25,838 nucleotides of DNA from Sedimentisphaerales bacterium. GTDB lineage: Bacteria > Planctomycetota > Phycisphaerae > Sedimentisphaerales > SG8-4. The notes beneath the pieces were generated by a model. That model searched no databases, was not told the origin of the DNA, and was given only the letters and a program-made list of their open reading frames with translations. Positions 7,055 through 16,192 of this stretch are shown here, piece after piece. The stretch lies in NCBI GenBank assembly GCA_016932895.1, contig JAFGCA010000279.1, positions 1 through 25,838 of the forward strand, in the 5' to 3' direction. The stretch's first letter is position 1; each line of letters opens with the position of its first letter. A program made the translations under genes and the position numbers.

Positions 7055-8782
7055 TCAAAAGAGTTCACCGAGAGCTTCGACCACGTCTTCCACCGCGAAG
7101 CTGAGGCCGTCGTACTTGACGAGCCCCTCGTCCACGTCAATCCCGGCGTGCAGCCGGATGAGCTTGCGAAACTGGCCCGTTGCATTGCCTTCGAGCACGA
7201 CCGTCCTCCTGGCTTTCTCGATGTAGTCGGCCGTGTCCGGATGCAGCGGGTAAAGCTGTTTGTAATGGAGCATGGCCGTATCGCGTCGCCCCAACGCAAC
7301 GAGCCCTTCCTTGACGACGTCATACGTCGAGCCCCAGCAGATCACCAGATTCTCGTAGTCTTTCGGGCCCACCAGTTCCGGCGGCACAATGTCCTGCTTG
7401 AGGGCCTCCCCCTTCGCCAGTCTCTTGTCCACCATACTGACGCGCAGGTCGAGGTCTTCGGTGATGTGGCCCGCCTCGTCATGCTCGTCGCTGTCCACCG
7501 ACACCAGGCCCTTTCCGTGGCCCGGAATCCCGCGCGGGGACATCCCTTCCTCGACCAACTCGTAGCGACGGTAGTTTTTTGTGGTCTCGACGATGTGCTT
7601 CTCGACTTTGACATGCGACACATCGAGCGCCGGCATGTTGTAGTAGGAATCGACGAAGTATTGATCGGTCAGCACAAAAACGGGGACCTGGTATTTGTCG
7701 GCCAGGTTGAACGCCTGCTGCGTCAGGTAGAACGCCTCGTCCAGCGTGCCCGGAGCGAAGATGATGCGCGGAAACTCTCCGTGCCCGCCGTACAGAACCA
7801 GCTCCAGATCGCCCTGCTCAGTCCGTGTGGGCAGGCCCGTCGCCGGTCCCGGTCGCTGGGCCAGATGGACCACGACCGGCGTTTCCAGTATCCCGGCCAG
7901 ACTGATGCCTTCGGTCATGAGGGCAAAGCCGCCGCCGGAGGTAGTCACCATCGCCCGGGCGCCGGCGTACCAGGCCCCGAGCGCCATGTTGATCGCGGCG
8001 ATTTCGTCCTCGGCCTGTTCGGCAATGACGCCGAAATCCTTCCCGTGCTGCGCCAGAAAGACCAGCACCGCCGTCGACGGCGACATCGGATACGCCGAAA
8101 TGAAGTTGCAGCCACCGGCGAGCGCGCCCAGGGCAACGGCCTCGGCGCCGTTGAGGAGCAGTTCCTCCTTGACCCGAGCGTCGGTCTCCATGCCCGAAGC
8201 AAAACCTTGCGGCAGTTCCAAATCCTGCGCCGCGGCGTAGCCGGCCTCGGCCGCCTGCACGTTGTGGGCCACCACGTCCTCGGACTTGCCGGAGAAGTAA
8301 CGCTGCACGTAGCTTTTCACGTGATCCGGATCGACACCGAGCAGGGCCGCGAGCGCCCCGACCGCCACGATGTTCGAATAGATCTTGTTGCCGATCTCCA
8401 GCGCGATCTTCTGGAACGGGACTTCGAGAATCGTACACCCCTCCAGCGCCGGCGCATCCCCGATCGTTTCCCGCTCAGCCAGCACGACGGTCTGTGGCGA
8501 GAGCCGCTCGGCGACGTGCTCGACGGCCCCCTCGTTCAACGGCACCAGAATGTCCATCCGCTGGACGAAGGCCCGGACGGGCCGGCTCGAGACCCGGATG
8601 GTCGTGGAGTTGGCGCCGCCGCGCACCCGCGACATGTACTCCTTCGTGGCAAAGACGTGATAGCCAGCGAGCTTCAAAAGCCGCGTCAGCAGGAATTCGA
8701 CGGTCTGCACGCCTTGGCCCGCCTGGCCACACAAAACGATCGAAACATCGGTCTCGCGTTTGCTTTTCCCAGCCTTGCCCAT
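7055..8782 (-). CDS. korA: 2-oxoacid:ferredoxin oxidoreductase, fused gamma-alpha subunit
   Basis: The first ~190 residues are the gamma domain (CGQAGQGVQT near residues 18-27, then YMSRVRGGANSTTIRV). The rest is the alpha pyrimidine-binding and transketolase-C-like region (GCNFISAYPMSPSTAV, EQAEDEIAAINMALGAWYAG, TSGGGFALMTEGISLA). Gamma-alpha fusion is the usual KorA/OorA organisation. It pairs with the beta subunit to oxidise a 2-oxoacid with CoA and ferredoxin. I place the start at ATG 8782 (575 aa) because GGTGA lies just upstream; ATG 8797 is in frame and adds five residues. It is the first gene of a six-gene minus-strand operon with a good promoter about 100 bp upstream. Confidence 0.93.
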   Translation of the reverse strand: MGKAGKSKRETDVSIVLCGQAGQGVQTVEFLLTRLLKLAGYHVFATKEYMSRVRGGANSTTIRVSSRPVRAFVQRMDILVPLNEGAVEHVAERLSPQTVVLAERETIGDAPALEGCTILEVPFQKIALEIGNKIYSNIVAVGALAALLGVDPDHVKSYVQRYFSGKSEDVVAHNVQAAEAGYAAAQDLELPQGFASGMETDARVKEELLLNGAEAVALGALAGGCNFISAYPMSPSTAVLVFLAQHGKDFGVIAEQAEDEIAAINMALGAWYAGARAMVTTSGGGFALMTEGISLAGILETPVVVHLAQRPGPATGLPTRTEQGDLELVLYGGHGEFPRIIFAPGTLDEAFYLTQQAFNLADKYQVPVFVLTDQYFVDSYYNMPALDVSHVKVEKHIVETTKNYRRYELVEEGMSPRGIPGHGKGLVSVDSDEHDEAGHITEDLDLRVSMVDKRLAKGEALKQDIVPPELVGPKDYENLVICWGSTYDVVKEGLVALGRRDTAMLHYKQLYPLHPDTADYIEKARRTVVLEGNATGQFRKLIRLHAGIDVDEGLVKYDGLSFAVEDVVEALGELF

Positions 8783-8885
8783 AAGGTCACCATCCATTCA
8801 TATGAGGAAGACGACTCATCCCACGACGCTACATGGTTCTCAGAGACGCCGCCTGAAAAAGGGCCCACTCGATACTGCCAGCACC

Positions 8886-8913
8886 ATTATTACCGAAGCA
8901 GATCGCCTGTCAA
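8886..8913 (-). promoter_or_regulatory. Sigma70-type promoter of the korAB operon
   Basis: Reading the minus strand, TTGACA (8913-8908) is followed after 16 bases by AATAAT (8891-8886). This would start transcription near 8879 and leave a leader of about 80-100 bases before korA. It begins 5 bp past the stop of the upstream thioredoxin-fold gene, so the operon probably has its own promoter rather than relying on read-through. Confidence 0.6.
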
Positions 8914-8917
8914 CGAT

Positions 8918-11011
8918 TCAGTGCGTCTGCGAGAATTCCGCGAGAATGTTTCTGAGGCTGCGTTCCGTCGTGACCGGCTGACGACAGGCGTAGTCCTCGC
9001 ATACGTATGCCGTTGCCCGTCCCTGCAGGGGCGTCAGGCTCTCGATGAAGGGCACGAGCCCGGTAATGGCGGCCCCGTCCGGCCCGCCCGGGCGAAACAG
9101 AACCGTTGCATTGGGCAGAAAATGGCGGCGCACCTCCGCCACCAGCGCCTGCGACCGATCCTGCGCATCGGCGGCGATGACGATCTCCTGGGTCGGTCCC
9201 AGGTGGTAGTCGAGCGCCAGAAGCATCGCCGTCAGGTTCATCGGGGACTCGCTCATCGGCCCGGAGAAACGGCGCAGGGTCCGCTCGCCCTGCCGGCGAA
9301 AATCGTCCTCCATAAGTGTCTTGCCGAGCCTGAGCAACACCAGCGCAGCGATGGAGTTGCCCCCGGGAACCGCGCCGTCATAGCCCGGCTTGTCGCGCGC
9401 GAGCAGCCGTTCGGCGTCGGTTCCGGTGGTGAAGAACCCGCCGTCGGCATCATCGGCGAACAGCTCGATCATCCGCCCGGCGAGATCCCCGGCCCGGCCC
9501 AGGAAGCGCGGCTCGAAGGACGCTTCGTACAGATCCATCAACCCGAGGATCATGAACGCATAATCATCGAGAAACGCCTTTTCCACGGCCCGGCCGGTGC
9601 GGAAGTAGCGCCGGAGCCGGCCTTCCGTGTGCAACGAGCCGAGCACGAAATCAGCGGCCTTGGAGGCGGCTTCCACGTACTTCGGCTCGGCCAGGACCGC
9701 CCCGCCGCAGGCCATCGACGAGATCATCAGACCGTTCCACGCGGTAATGATCTTGTCGTCCTTGTAGGGCCGGGGCCGGTGATTTCTGCGCTCCAGCAAC
9801 CGCCGTCGCGCTTCGGCCAGAATCGTCTCCACTTCTGCTGCAGTTTTCCCGACCTCGCCGGCAAGCTCCTCCGGCGACATGGCCGCGTGCAGGACATTCT
9901 CTCCCTCTTCGAAGTTGCCCTCGTCGGTGACGCCGTAGAAACGGCGGAAGATGCGGGCCTTCTCTTCGCCCAGGACCCTCCCGATCTCACCTGGCTTCCA
10001 GACGTAGAAGGTCCCCTCGCGCCCCTCGCTGTCGGCGTCTTCGGCCGCATAGAAGCCCCCCTGCGCATCGGTCATGTCGCGCAGGACGTAATCGAGAATG
10101 TCCCGCGCCGTGGCCGCGTAGGTTTCCTTCTTCGTGATCTGGTACGCCTGCACGTAGACGCGGCTCAGAAGCGCCTGGTCGTACAGCATCTTCTCGAAGT
10201 GCGGGACCAGCCACCGCCCGTCGGTCGAGTACCGGTGAAAGCCGCCGCCGAGGTGGTCGTGGAGGCCGCCGCGCGACATCGCCTGCAACGTCGTCTCGAC
10301 CATCTCCAGGGCGCGCGGCTCGCCGATCCGGTGCCAGTAATGCAGCAGCAACATCAACGTGCTGGGCTGCGGGAACTTCGGCGCTGCGCCAAAGCCTCCG
10401 TGCACCGGGTCGAACTGGCGCGCCAGTGTTTCGCAGGCCGTCGTGAGAACCTCGGGCGTCAGAGGCTCTTGCGCGTCATCGGCAACCGGCCGTTCGATGA
10501 GATCCGTGAGCTTCTGCGCCGAGGCCAGCAGGTCCCTGCGCTGCTCGCGCCACGCCTGCGCCAGGGCGAGCAACACCTGCTTGAAGCTGGGCCGGCCGTA
10601 TGCAGAGGCGGGCGGAAAATAGGTGCCGCCGTAGAAAGGCTTGCCCTCCGGGGTCAGGAAAACCGACAGCGGCCAGCCGCCCGAACCCGTCATCATCTGA
10701 ACCGCCTTCATGTACGTCGCATCGATGTCGGGCCGCTCCTCCCGGTCCACCTTGATCGCGATGAAATGCTCCTTCAGAATCCGGGCCACCTCCTCGTCCT
10801 CAAAACTCTCCCGCTCCATCACGTGACACCAATGGCAGGTGGAATAGCCGATGGAGAGAAAGACGGGCTTGTCCTCTCGCCTGGCGCGATCAAAAGCCTC
10901 CGGGCCCCAGGCGTACCAGTCCACGGGATTGTGGGCGTGCTGGAGAAGGTAGGGGCTCGTCTCGTGGATGAGCCGATTGGCGTGCGCCGCTGCTGCTTGC
11001 TCTTTGTCCAT
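8918..11011 (-). CDS. Thioredoxin-fold DUF255 / YyaL family protein
   Basis: From ATG 11011 the product is 697 residues, the normal size for the YyaL/spermatogenesis-associated protein 20 family. The N-terminus matches the family closely: [20 protein letters not shown], then a CHWC redox motif (C59, C62) within [29 protein letters not shown], and [19 protein letters not shown]. The remaining ~500 residues form the alpha/alpha-toroid (glycosidase-like) region ([27 protein letters not shown]). The biochemical role is not settled. The start is supported by GGAGG and AAGGAAGG just upstream. An in-frame extension to ATG 11167 or TTG 11209 would add [20 protein letters not shown], a plausible membrane anchor, so a longer form cannot be excluded. 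It lies downstream of the ferritin-like gene. Confidence 0.92.
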   Translation of the reverse strand: MDKEQAAAAHANRLIHETSPYLLQHAHNPVDWYAWGPEAFDRARREDKPVFLSIGYSTCHWCHVMERESFEDEEVARILKEHFIAIKVDREERPDIDATYMKAVQMMTGSGGWPLSVFLTPEGKPFYGGTYFPPASAYGRPSFKQVLLALAQAWREQRRDLLASAQKLTDLIERPVADDAQEPLTPEVLTTACETLARQFDPVHGGFGAAPKFPQPSTLMLLLHYWHRIGEPRALEMVETTLQAMSRGGLHDHLGGGFHRYSTDGRWLVPHFEKMLYDQALLSRVYVQAYQITKKETYAATARDILDYVLRDMTDAQGGFYAAEDADSEGREGTFYVWKPGEIGRVLGEEKARIFRRFYGVTDEGNFEEGENVLHAAMSPEELAGEVGKTAAEVETILAEARRRLLERRNHRPRPYKDDKIITAWNGLMISSMACGGAVLAEPKYVEAASKAADFVLGSLHTEGRLRRYFRTGRAVEKAFLDDYAFMILGLMDLYEASFEPRFLGRAGDLAGRMIELFADDADGGFFTTGTDAERLLARDKPGYDGAVPGGNSIAALVLLRLGKTLMEDDFRRQGERTLRRFSGPMSESPMNLTAMLLALDYHLGPTQEIVIAADAQDRSQALVAEVRRHFLPNATVLFRPGGPDGAAITGLVPFIESLTPLQGRATAYVCEDYACRQPVTTERSLRNILAEFSQTH

Positions 11012-11237
11012 GTGGCCTTCCTTGCCTCCTTCACCGTTACGTTCGCGGCTTGTCGATGCCGGCGCCAAGCGGCTCGCAACAACCCCCGGACGGCATATCA
11101 GGACCAGCAGGCAGGCCATCGAGACAGCCGGAAGGAACCAGAACAGAAGCCGTCTGTTGCACAACATCTTCTCAGCCCGCGACCCGCACAGGCGGACGCG
11201 GTGTCCCAAACCTGCCAGAACGGAACTCCACCGGCAC

Positions 11238-11729
11238 TCACGCCGGCTGTTCCAGCGACTGCATCAAAATCCGCACGTGCTTCATCTCCTCCTGGATGAT
11301 CTCGGCGATCACGTCCTTGTCCCCCGCGCGCGGGACGAAATCCTTCAAGCCGGTATAGTACACGATCGAGTCCTTCTCCTTCTCGATCGCCATCCGTAAA
11401 ATCTCGTCCCTTCTCTCGTGACCGCTCAGCTCATCGGCGGGCTCGGCGCGAATCGCGAAGACAGCCAGCCCCGCCATCGCCTCTGCGTCCACGCCGTTGA
11501 GTCGATCGGGTGCACGGCGTCCCAACTCCCGGTTTTGCTCGGCCCGCTCCTGCTTCATCTGCCGAAAGACCTCGATGTGTCGTGCCTCCCACTGGGCGAG
11601 TTTGGCGAAGAGCCGGCCGACTTCCGGATCGTCACAAATCACCGCCGCTTTGCGGTAAAACCTCGCCCCGTTGCGCTCGATTCGCTCGGCGATCCGGAGA
11701 ATCTCATGCCCGGTCAGTTCTACATCCAT
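11238..11729 (-). CDS. Rubrerythrin/ferritin-like di-iron protein
   Basis: This 163-residue four-helix protein has the ligand spacing of the ferritin-like superfamily: Glu18 in [14 protein letters not shown]48-X2-H51 (QWEARH), Glu118 in [12 protein letters not shown] and E148-X2-H151 (EEMKH). These would hold a di-iron site. There is no C-terminal rubredoxin domain, so it is not a full rubrerythrin. Likely roles are peroxide or oxygen protection or iron handling in the cytoplasm, consistent with an anaerobic host. ATG at 11729 is preceded by a GGAGA-like stretch. It is divergent from comEC and may be co-transcribed with the thioredoxin-fold gene downstream. Confidence 0.88.
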   Translation of the reverse strand: MDVELTGHEILRIAERIERNGARFYRKAAVICDDPEVGRLFAKLAQWEARHIEVFRQMKQERAEQNRELGRRAPDRLNGVDAEAMAGLAVFAIRAEPADELSGHERRDEILRMAIEKEKDSIVYYTGLKDFVPRAGDKDVIAEIIQEEMKHVRILMQSLEQPA

Positions 11730-12065
11730 CCCAGTCTCCTGCTACACAGCCATACCCTCCACCGAGCCGGCCGTACAGGGGCGACTGAGGCTGCCGACGG
11801 CATCGTCAAAGCAAAAGCAACGATCATCAGTCACCCCAAACCACCTGTATATACCGGGGCGGTCAGGCTTTGTTCGATAATCTTGGCCGGGGCGCCATGC
11901 GAAAGGTCGGGCCTTTGTGACGCGCGCCGGCACAAGGCGGGCGACCTTCCCCAGTATAGGCCGGACCGGTCCCGGCCGCCATTGACAACCGGAGGCTTTT
12001 CCCGCGGCAATCCGAAACTCGCCACTGGCGACGCCTCCGCCTATTTGCTACAATCGTGCCAGGAT
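11730..12065. other. Divergent intergenic region between the ferritin-like gene and comEC
   Basis: No gene is seen. The region should contain promoters for both directions. Towards comEC there is TACAAT at 12049-12054, only 11 bases before the ATG, and TTGACA at 11982-11987 without a good partner. On the minus strand TATACT (11958-11953) could be a -10 box. GGCCGGACCGGTCCCGGCC at 11959-11977 is a near-perfect palindrome centred on ACCGGT, possibly an operator, although chance is not excluded in such GC-rich DNA. Confidence 0.4.
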
Positions 12066-14639
12066 ATGGACGAGATTAGGCGAAAACTGGACGGCATCGA
12101 CGAGCAGCTCGCCGGGCGAAACGCAGCGTCCCGGCTGATCCGTACCGCCCCGCTCTTGCTTCCCGCGTTGGGCCTGATGGCGGGCATCCTGCTGCAAGAC
12201 AGACTGACGATGGCACACCGTGAGACCTCCGCCCCCCTCCGGGCCTGGGTGGTCCTTCTCGCCCTTGCCGCCGCCGGCACCTGGGCGTACTGCGTTTGCC
12301 GGCGCCGGCATTCCCGGCCCGGCGTGCTTGCCTGCGGCGCGACCTTTTGTTTCCTGTGCCTGGGCGCCATTCGTCTGCTCGCATTCACCACACCGGCGGC
12401 CGATGACGTCCGTCACCTCGTCGGAGCCCAGCGCCGGCTCGCGACCGTTCGCGGGTATATCTGCACCGAGCCCCGTGTCGAACAGCGCGACTGGGCCTTT
12501 GCCCGATTCAGCCATGCCGATCCCTCGACGTCGTTCTACCTGATGCTGGGCCAGGTCAAAACGGGCCGGGGCTGGCGGCGGACCCGGGGCACGATCCGCG
12601 TGCACGTAGGCGAGCCGGCGCCGGGTCTGCACGTCGGTGACTGCATCGAGGCGTCTTGCTGGCTCCACCGTTTTGAGGGCCCCACCAATCCGGGTCAGTT
12701 CAACGTCGCCGAGTACCTCGGGCGCCGCAACGTTCGGGTGGGCGCTTCGGTGGCCTCGAAAGATTCGGTCACCCTCGGCCAGGAAGGCCCGGCGGGGATT
12801 CTGACGCGGCTGCGGCGCATCCTGGGCCGGGCGGCCGCACAGGCCCTGCTGGACCACGCTCCCGCGGATACGCCGAGCGAGGGTCTGCTCGAGGCCCTGC
12901 TCCTGGGCTACCGGGGTCACATCGACCGCCGGACGTACGAGGCGTTCCGCCGGACCGGCCTGCTCCACCTGATCAGCCTTTCGGGAATGCACCTGGGGAT
13001 CCTGGCCGGCCTGGTGTGGTGGCTCGGCAAGACGCTGGGCCTCCTCAAGCCGGCCCGCGCCCTGGTCTGCATGGCGGCGACCGTCATTTTCCTCCTGGTC
13101 GTCCCGCCCCGCCCGCCGACGATCCGGGCCGCGATCATCGTCCTGGTCTACTGCCTCTCGATCCTGCTGCGCCGCAGAGCCAGTCCGCTCAACTCCCTGT
13201 CCCTGGCCGCGATCGTCCTGCTGCTGCTTCGACCGACGAACCTGTTCGAGGCGGGCTGGCAACTGTCCTTTGCAGCCGTCGCCGGGATACTGTCACTGAC
13301 CGGGGGAATCGAGCGCGTCCTCGAGGACAGAATCGCAAGCCGGCTCGACAAATTCGACCGGCTGCCCCATGCCGTAACACGTCCACTGCAACGGATGGCA
13401 AGGGCCGCGATCCGCCTGTTCGCAGCGGGGTTCGCCGCCTGGCTGGGCGGCGCCGGCATCCTTGGCTACCATTTCTACACGGTTACCCCCCTGGCCGGCG
13501 TCTGGACGGTCCTGGTCTTTCCTTTCGTCGCGGCGATTCTGATCCTGGGCTTCGCCAAGCTCGCTCTGTTCTTCTTCCTTCCCACCTTGAGCACCCTTCT
13601 GGGAAGCCTCGTCTGCCTCCTGGCCGATCTCCTGATCGCAATCGTCCGCCTGCTCGCAGAGCTGGATTGCACGCAGATGTTGATCGGCCACGTCACGTTG
13701 TACCCGATCGTCCTGTATTACACGCTCGTCTTCATCGCGGCGTTTGTCCGCATCCGCCGTCCCCTCTGGAAAACGGGCGTGTGCGCGGCTCTGGCACTGG
13801 TCCTGTTCGCCTCCCTCGGCCTGGCGAAATGGCGCCGCACGCACCGAAGCGGCCTGTCCCTGACCTGCCTCGACGTCGGACACGGTCAGGCGATCCTGGC
13901 CCAACTGCCCGGCTCGACGAACATCCTTTTCGATGCCGGCTCCCTCTACAAAACCGACGTGGGAACGCGCATCGTGCTGCCCTACCTGGACTACGCGGGC
14001 CTGGGGCGTCTGCGCGCCGTTGTCATCAGCCATCACGACGTCGATCATATCAACGGCATCCCCGAGATCGCCGGCGGACGCCGGGTCGAACACGTCTACG
14101 CCACCACGCCGTTCCTGGCGCAGACTCGGGCCGACGGCGCCGCACGCTTCCTGGCGGATTGTCTGCGGCAGGAAACTCTCACCATCGAGCGCGTCCCCGA
14201 AACTCTCACCCTCGGCCCTGCGAGGATCACCACGCTCTGGCCGCCTCCCGGCGTGGCGTCAAACCCGAAACTCGGGGACAATGACGGCTCTCTCGTCACG
14301 TTGATCGAGTTTGCCGGCGTCAAAATCCTGTTGTGTTCGGACATCGAGCAATTCGCCCAAGAGCAAATCCTGGGGCTCTATCCCGATCTCGGCGCCGACG
14401 TCGTCGTCGTCCCGCACCATGGCTCGGTCAGCTCCCTGCGTCCCGAGTTCCTGCGAAAGCTCCGGCCCCGCGTCCTGCTGTGCAGTTGCAGCAAACCGGT
14501 GCAGGCCGGGCAAGCGGCCCTCTGCCACGACACCGGGGCTGTGCTGCGGTGCACGGCGACGAACGGGGCGATTACTGTTTGCGTAGATACCCGGGGCATG
14601 ATAGAAACAACGCCCTATATTGTTCAAGATGGAGATTGA
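12066..14639 (+). CDS. comEC: ComEC/Rec2 family DNA-uptake channel protein
   Basis: From ATG 12066 the product is 857 residues, a full-length ComEC. The N-terminus has two membrane helices, then a soluble OB-like DUF4131 region (VRGYICTEPRVEQRDWAFAR). The competence domain contains the diagnostic LLHLISLSGMHLGILAGLVW (about residues 298-318) and many helices. The C-terminal third is a metallo-beta-lactamase domain: LDVGHGQAI (about 600), the metal motif SHHDVDHINGI (about 655-666), and VVPHHGS (about 780). In Gram-negative bacteria ComEC carries single-stranded DNA across the inner membrane, and the lactamase domain is thought to degrade the other strand. A longer in-frame extension to 11418 is antisense to the ferritin-like gene and lacks coding features. 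The ribosome site is weak (CCAGGAT). The last codons contain the Shine-Dalgarno for the phosphatase. Confidence 0.93.
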   Translation: MDEIRRKLDGIDEQLAGRNAASRLIRTAPLLLPALGLMAGILLQDRLTMAHRETSAPLRAWVVLLALAAAGTWAYCVCRRRHSRPGVLACGATFCFLCLGAIRLLAFTTPAADDVRHLVGAQRRLATVRGYICTEPRVEQRDWAFARFSHADPSTSFYLMLGQVKTGRGWRRTRGTIRVHVGEPAPGLHVGDCIEASCWLHRFEGPTNPGQFNVAEYLGRRNVRVGASVASKDSVTLGQEGPAGILTRLRRILGRAAAQALLDHAPADTPSEGLLEALLLGYRGHIDRRTYEAFRRTGLLHLISLSGMHLGILAGLVWWLGKTLGLLKPARALVCMAATVIFLLVVPPRPPTIRAAIIVLVYCLSILLRRRASPLNSLSLAAIVLLLLRPTNLFEAGWQLSFAAVAGILSLTGGIERVLEDRIASRLDKFDRLPHAVTRPLQRMARAAIRLFAAGFAAWLGGAGILGYHFYTVTPLAGVWTVLVFPFVAAILILGFAKLALFFFLPTLSTLLGSLVCLLADLLIAIVRLLAELDCTQMLIGHVTLYPIVLYYTLVFIAAFVRIRRPLWKTGVCAALALVLFASLGLAKWRRTHRSGLSLTCLDVGHGQAILAQLPGSTNILFDAGSLYKTDVGTRIVLPYLDYAGLGRLRAVVISHHDVDHINGIPEIAGGRRVEHVYATTPFLAQTRADGAARFLADCLRQETLTIERVPETLTLGPARITTLWPPPGVASNPKLGDNDGSLVTLIEFAGVKILLCSDIEQFAQEQILGLYPDLGADVVVVPHHGSVSSLRPEFLRKLRPRVLLCSCSKPVQAGQAALCHDTGAVLRCTATNGAITVCVDTRGMIETTPYIVQDGD
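14631..14634 (+). promoter_or_regulatory. Ribosome binding site of the alkaline phosphatase inside the end of comEC
   Basis: GGAG lies 9 bases before ATG 14644 and inside the last codons of comEC. This chooses 14644 over the in-frame ATG at 14629 and TTG at 14620, and suggests the two genes are translated from one message. Confidence 0.6.
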
Positions 14640-14643
14640 GCCG

Positions 14644-15888
14644 ATGAGAAACACGGTAGCCACCGTCACGATTGCTCTCCTGGTGCTTCTTGGCGTCGCG
14701 GCCGCAGGTGCGGCCCGCGCAGCGGCCACGAGCAACGACTATCCCAAACCCGCGGCAATGTCCGGGGACCTGAGCTTCTACCGGGCACCGATCACGACGG
14801 AGAGCTATCCGCTGACGCGGGCCCGACGCGTGCGAAACGTCATCTTCTGCATCGGCGACGGCATGGGCGCCAACCAGGTGGCCCTGGCGCGCCTCAAAGC
14901 CGTGGGAGCCGAAGGCAAGCTCCACATGGAGAAGATGCCCGTGGGCGGCCTGGTACGCACGCACTCGAACGATTCGCTGGTCACCGATTCGGCGGCCTCC
15001 GGAACGGCGCTGGCGACCGGCATCAAAACCAACAACGGCATGATCGGCATGGCCCCTGACGAACAACCCTATGGCACGATTCTCGAACTGGCCCGGGCCG
15101 ACGGGATGGCGACCGGGCTCGTGGCCACCTCCGCCATCACCCATGCCACGCCCGCGTCGTTCGCCGCGCACGTCACGTCGCGAAAGATGGAGACCACGAT
15201 CGCCGAGCACCTGATCGCCAATCGCATCAATGTGCTCTTCGGCGGCGGAAGGAAGTTCTTTCTGCCGAAGGGAGCCCCGGACAGCGCCCGCAAGGACGAC
15301 CGGGATCTGATCGCCGAGGCAAAGGAGGCCGGTTACACGTATATCGAGACGACCGCAGAGCTGAGAGCCGTGCGTCACCGACACCTGCTCGGACTCTTTC
15401 AACCCGAGGCCCTGACGACCGAGGCGCCCGAACCCAGCCTGGAATTGCTTACGAAGAAAGCCATCGGCGCCCTGCGGCGTGCCAACGTCGGTTCCGCGGG
15501 ACGCAGAAAGGGCTTTTTCCTGATGGTCGAGGGCAGCCAGATCGACTGGGCCTGTCACGACAACGACGCCGACAATATGATTCGCCAGACGTTGCTGTTC
15601 GACCAGGCCGTCGCGGCGGCTGTCGATTTCGCCCGGAAAGACGGACGCACGCTTGTCATCGTCGCCGCCGACCACGAGACCGGCGGACTGACGTTCACCG
15701 CCGCCGACAAGGAAGGGGCCGGCCCAAAGGTCCACTGGTCCACGAAAGGACACAGCGGCGCCCCGGTACCCATTTACGCCTTCGGCCCCAATGCCGAGAC
15801 CTTCGCCGGCGTTTACGACAATACGGAGATCCCCCGAAAAATCGCCCGGCTCCTGGACCTCGGTCCCTTCCCCCGGCCGAAGAAATGA
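14644..15888 (+). CDS. phoA: Exported alkaline phosphatase (PhoA family)
   Basis: A 414-residue protein with a clear signal peptide: MRNTVATVTIALLVLLGVAA with AARAAA, cleavage near 27. The alkaline phosphatase fold residues are visible: metal Asp72 in IGDGMGANQ, the nucleophile Ser116 in VTDSAASGTALATG, Glu297-X3-Asp301 and His305 in EGSQIDWACHDND, Asp343-His344 in AADHETGGL, and His370 in GHSGAP. It would hydrolyse phosphate monoesters in the periplasm using Zn2+/Mg2+. The position equivalent to E. coli Asp153 should be His or Asp; TSAITHATPASFAAH (about 162-176) carries His, as in many other PhoA relatives. It starts 4 bp after comEC and overlaps the next gene by ATGA, so it forms an operon with comEC. 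Phosphate regulation is plausible, but I see no Pho box. Confidence 0.93.
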   Translation: MRNTVATVTIALLVLLGVAAAGAARAAATSNDYPKPAAMSGDLSFYRAPITTESYPLTRARRVRNVIFCIGDGMGANQVALARLKAVGAEGKLHMEKMPVGGLVRTHSNDSLVTDSAASGTALATGIKTNNGMIGMAPDEQPYGTILELARADGMATGLVATSAITHATPASFAAHVTSRKMETTIAEHLIANRINVLFGGGRKFFLPKGAPDSARKDDRDLIAEAKEAGYTYIETTAELRAVRHRHLLGLFQPEALTTEAPEPSLELLTKKAIGALRRANVGSAGRRKGFFLMVEGSQIDWACHDNDADNMIRQTLLFDQAVAAAVDFARKDGRTLVIVAADHETGGLTFTAADKEGAGPKVHWSTKGHSGAPVPIYAFGPNAETFAGVYDNTEIPRKIARLLDLGPFPRPKK

Positions 15889-16103
15889 AGACGACGGATG
15901 TCAATTTGAGGGTATGCGCGACCGGTCATCTGAACGTCGGCGTCGGTGATCGAATCCGCCAGGGAGACCTTCTTTACACAGACCCGGGCCCGCAGGAGCA
16001 GCGGACGTCCCCCGTTTCAGGCATCGTCAGGGATATCCAATTCGACCCCGGAAACCACGAATTCGTGATTCGGGTCACGCCGACGGGCAAACCTGGATTG
16101 TAG
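15885..16103 (+). CDS. Small barrel-sandwich-hybrid (RnfC-N/biotinyl-lipoyl-like) protein
   Basis: This 72-residue protein begins at an ATG overlapping the phosphatase stop (ATGA, 15885-15888). The pattern LNVGVGDRIRQGDLLYTDP then SPVSGIVRDI resembles the two half-motifs of a barrel-sandwich hybrid: 'vGDrV.kGq.L' and 'sPvsGtV..i', as in RnfC/NqrA N-termini and biotinyl/lipoyl domains. The hairpin between them has no lysine, so cofactor attachment is not expected. Function is unknown. It could be a free-standing structural or binding module. Codon use looks like that of the neighbouring genes, which supports it being real despite the length. Confidence 0.7.
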   Translation: MKTTDVNLRVCATGHLNVGVGDRIRQGDLLYTDPGPQEQRTSPVSGIVRDIQFDPGNHEFVIRVTPTGKPGL

Positions 16104-16192
16104 TGCTCGCGGATTCGCAGGATGGGCGAAAGCCCTCCCACATTGGATCCATAGTCGTTTTCGCGTGCGTGTCGTACGTCGGGGTCGCGCCG
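16104..16192. other. Convergent intergenic gap with a GNRA-capped hairpin
   Basis: Plus- and minus-strand operons end facing each other here. GGGC-GAAA-GCCC at 16124-16135, extended by GGA/TCC outside, forms a stable small hairpin, but no T-run follows on either side. It could still act as a bidirectional stop or an RNA end. Confidence 0.3.

Noticed and set aside
5564..11299. A 1911-codon open frame on the plus strand across the korAB and thioredoxin-fold genes
   Set aside because: It is antisense to five well-identified minus-strand genes. Long stop-free antisense frames are expected from strong GC bias at third codon positions, and its translation is low-complexity Arg/Val/Leu-rich with no family motif.
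11418..12065. A 216-residue N-terminal extension of ComEC
   Set aside because: It is antisense to the ferritin-like gene in its first part, and homologous ComEC proteins start near the first membrane helices, as at 12066.
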